A program made the position numbers and the translations under genes. DNA of 21,879 nucleotides from Bacillota bacterium. GTDB taxonomy: Bacteria; Bacillota; Sulfobacillia; JAJZYS01; JAJYTV01. Position 1 is the first letter of the stretch; each line of letters opens with the position of its first letter. Below are positions 20,907-21,879 of the stretch, in pieces. The stretch covers positions 1-21,879 of the forward strand of contig JAKAPV010000013.1 in the NCBI GenBank assembly GCA_021806845.1. Direction: 5' to 3'. Under the pieces are notes generated by a model. That model was not told the origin of the DNA, ran no database searches, and saw only the letters and a list, made by a program, of their open reading frames with translations.

Positions 20907-21872
20907 TTGGCGTTGGCGCTTCCTCCGGAGGGTGGACCCCTCGCAGCGATGTTGCAGGAGACTGCCGAGCAGGCAAAGGAGTACATGCGCCAAGCCAAGG
21001 CGCCTAACACCGTCCGCGCGTACCGCAGCGACTGGCAGCGCTTCTCGGCGTGGTGCGCGCAGCGGGCTCTCGCCTCCCTGCCGGCCAGCGAAGACACCGT
21101 GGCGCTCTACCTGGCGGACCTCGCGGCCACGGCGAAGACCTCGACGCTCCAGCGTCGCCTCTCGGCGATCGCGCAGGCGCACAAGACCGCCGGCCTCCCT
21201 GCGCCGACGACGGATGCCAAGGTGCGCCTCACGTGGGCCGGCATCCGCCGACAGAAGGGAACCGCGCAGGTAGGCAAGTCCCCGATCCTGACGGCCGACC
21301 TTCGCCGCCTGCTGGCTACCTGTGAGGATCGCCCCCTTGGCCTCCGCGACAGGGCACTCCTGCTCGTCGGGTTCGCCGGCGCCTTCCGCCGTTCGGAACT
21401 CATATCGCTTGACGTGGCGGACCTCACCTTCGGCAGCAATGGCGTCACCGTCAAGCTGCGTCGATCGAAGACCGACCAGGAGGGCCACGGCGAGACCGTG
21501 GGCATCCCCCGGGGTACGAACACGGACACGTGCCCGGTGAATGCTCTGCAAGCATGGCTCGAGTCGGCCGGCATCAAGGTGGGACCTGTCTTTCGGCCGA
21601 TCGACCGCCACGCCAATATCAAGGACCAACGGCTCTCCGACCGCGCGGTGGCGCTCATTGTAAAACGGCACGCGGAGGCGGCGGGTCTGGACGCGGCGAC
21701 CTACTCAGGACATAGCCTTCGCTCGGGCCTCGCCACCTCGGCTGCCATGGGCGGCGCCAGCGAAAGGGCCATCATGCGGCAGACGCGGCACCGCAGCCTG
21801 CCGATGGTACGCAGGTATATCCGTGAGGGAGACCTGTTTCGGGACAACGCGGCTGCGCAGGTGGGGTTGTGA
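20907..21872 (+). CDS. Tyrosine recombinase (integrase)
   Basis: The protein has 321 residues and probably integrates and excises the element. TTG at 20907 is chosen because AAGGGCGG lies 8 bases upstream and the frame's earlier TTG (20844) coincides with the promoter; GTG 20898 and ATG 20949 are alternatives. The N-terminal core-binding (SAM-like) domain includes APNTVRAYRSDWQRFSAWC. The catalytic set is complete: Arg in AGAFRRSELISL, Lys in LRRSKTDQEG, His-x-x-Arg in SGHSLRSGLAT, His in QTRHRSLPM and the Tyr nucleophile in VRRYIREGD. Length and spacing match XerC/D-type phage integrases. No att site or tRNA gene was seen nearby. Confidence 0.92.
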   Translation: MALALPPEGGPLAAMLQETAEQAKEYMRQAKAPNTVRAYRSDWQRFSAWCAQRALASLPASEDTVALYLADLAATAKTSTLQRRLSAIAQAHKTAGLPAPTTDAKVRLTWAGIRRQKGTAQVGKSPILTADLRRLLATCEDRPLGLRDRALLLVGFAGAFRRSELISLDVADLTFGSNGVTVKLRRSKTDQEGHGETVGIPRGTNTDTCPVNALQAWLESAGIKVGPVFRPIDRHANIKDQRLSDRAVALIVKRHAEAAGLDAATYSGHSLRSGLATSAAMGGASERAIMRQTRHRSLPMVRRYIREGDLFRDNAAAQVGL

Positions 21873-21873
21873 C

Positions 21874-21879
21874 ATGAGC
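21874..21879 (+). CDS. Start of a further gene running off the right edge
   Basis: ATGAGC begins 1 bp after the integrase stop, with AGGTGGGG about 10 bases upstream inside the integrase end. Only two codons are visible, so nothing can be said about the product. Confidence 0.3.

Noticed and set aside
20850..21671. Long leftward frame opposite the integrase
   Set aside because: Shadow frame rich in Arg/Gly, while the integrase has all its catalytic residues.
1..21879. CRISPR array, rRNA, tRNA or insertion sequence
   Set aside because: Looked for on both strands by eye; no regularly spaced repeat array, no rRNA/tRNA signature and no transposase-like protein was found.

Overview
The window is GC-rich DNA with strong AGGAGG-type ribosome binding sites, frequent GTG/TTG starts and many 4-base ATGA/GTGA stop-start overlaps. 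One small membrane protein resembles the sporulation protein SpoIIIAC. Together these suggest a high-GC Bacillota (Symbiobacterium/Limnochordia-like), but that placement is inference. No rRNA, tRNA, CRISPR array or transposase was seen. The gene content is that of a mosaic integrated mobile element, with phage-like, plasmid-like and conjugation-like modules and a tyrosine recombinase at the right-hand side.

Layout. 1-5049 is a phage-like module read leftwards: a Cys/HTH DNA-binding protein (possible packaging or regulatory protein), a terminase small subunit, a small DUF2292-like protein and a tail tape measure protein. It is interrupted by two independently transcribed rightward genes (a zinc ribbon with a TTG start, and a 53-residue membrane protein with its own terminator). 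Large terminase, portal, capsid and most tail genes are absent from where they would normally lie. 5050-9030 is a leftward replication/regulation module: an HTH protein coupled to a 340-residue protein of unknown function, an XRE regulator, and a 42-residue Cys protein overlapping the start of an archaeo-eukaryotic primase-polymerase (Prim-Pol). After Prim-Pol comes about 600 bp of iteron-like direct and inverted repeats, a candidate origin. 9240-10406 is a rightward three-gene operon of small unknown proteins closed by a GAAA-tetraloop terminator. 10582-11418 holds a GNAT acetyltransferase followed by an XRE regulator.

11495-14214 looks like a DNA-transfer operon: a Pro/Ala-rich small protein, a membrane-anchored VirD4/TraG-like ATPase, a replication-relaxation family protein, a SpoIIIAC-like membrane protein and a secreted or membrane protein. 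A second replication-relaxation protein follows at 14359, and a third, longer one lies on the other strand at 18932-19957. 15123-16606 is a translationally coupled pair: a DUF6932-like nucleotidyltransferase-fold protein, apparently starting at ACG, and a 329-residue partner. This is a candidate two-gene conflict system. 16935-17688 is a three-gene leftward operon (zinc ribbon, AlpA/MerR-like HTH, unknown) with ATGA overlaps.

20570-20860 carries no convincing gene. Read leftwards it folds into successive GC-rich hairpins ending in a canonical U-tract terminator, divergent from the tyrosine recombinase at 20907-21872. It is the best candidate here for an undescribed element: a structured non-coding RNA next to an integrase.
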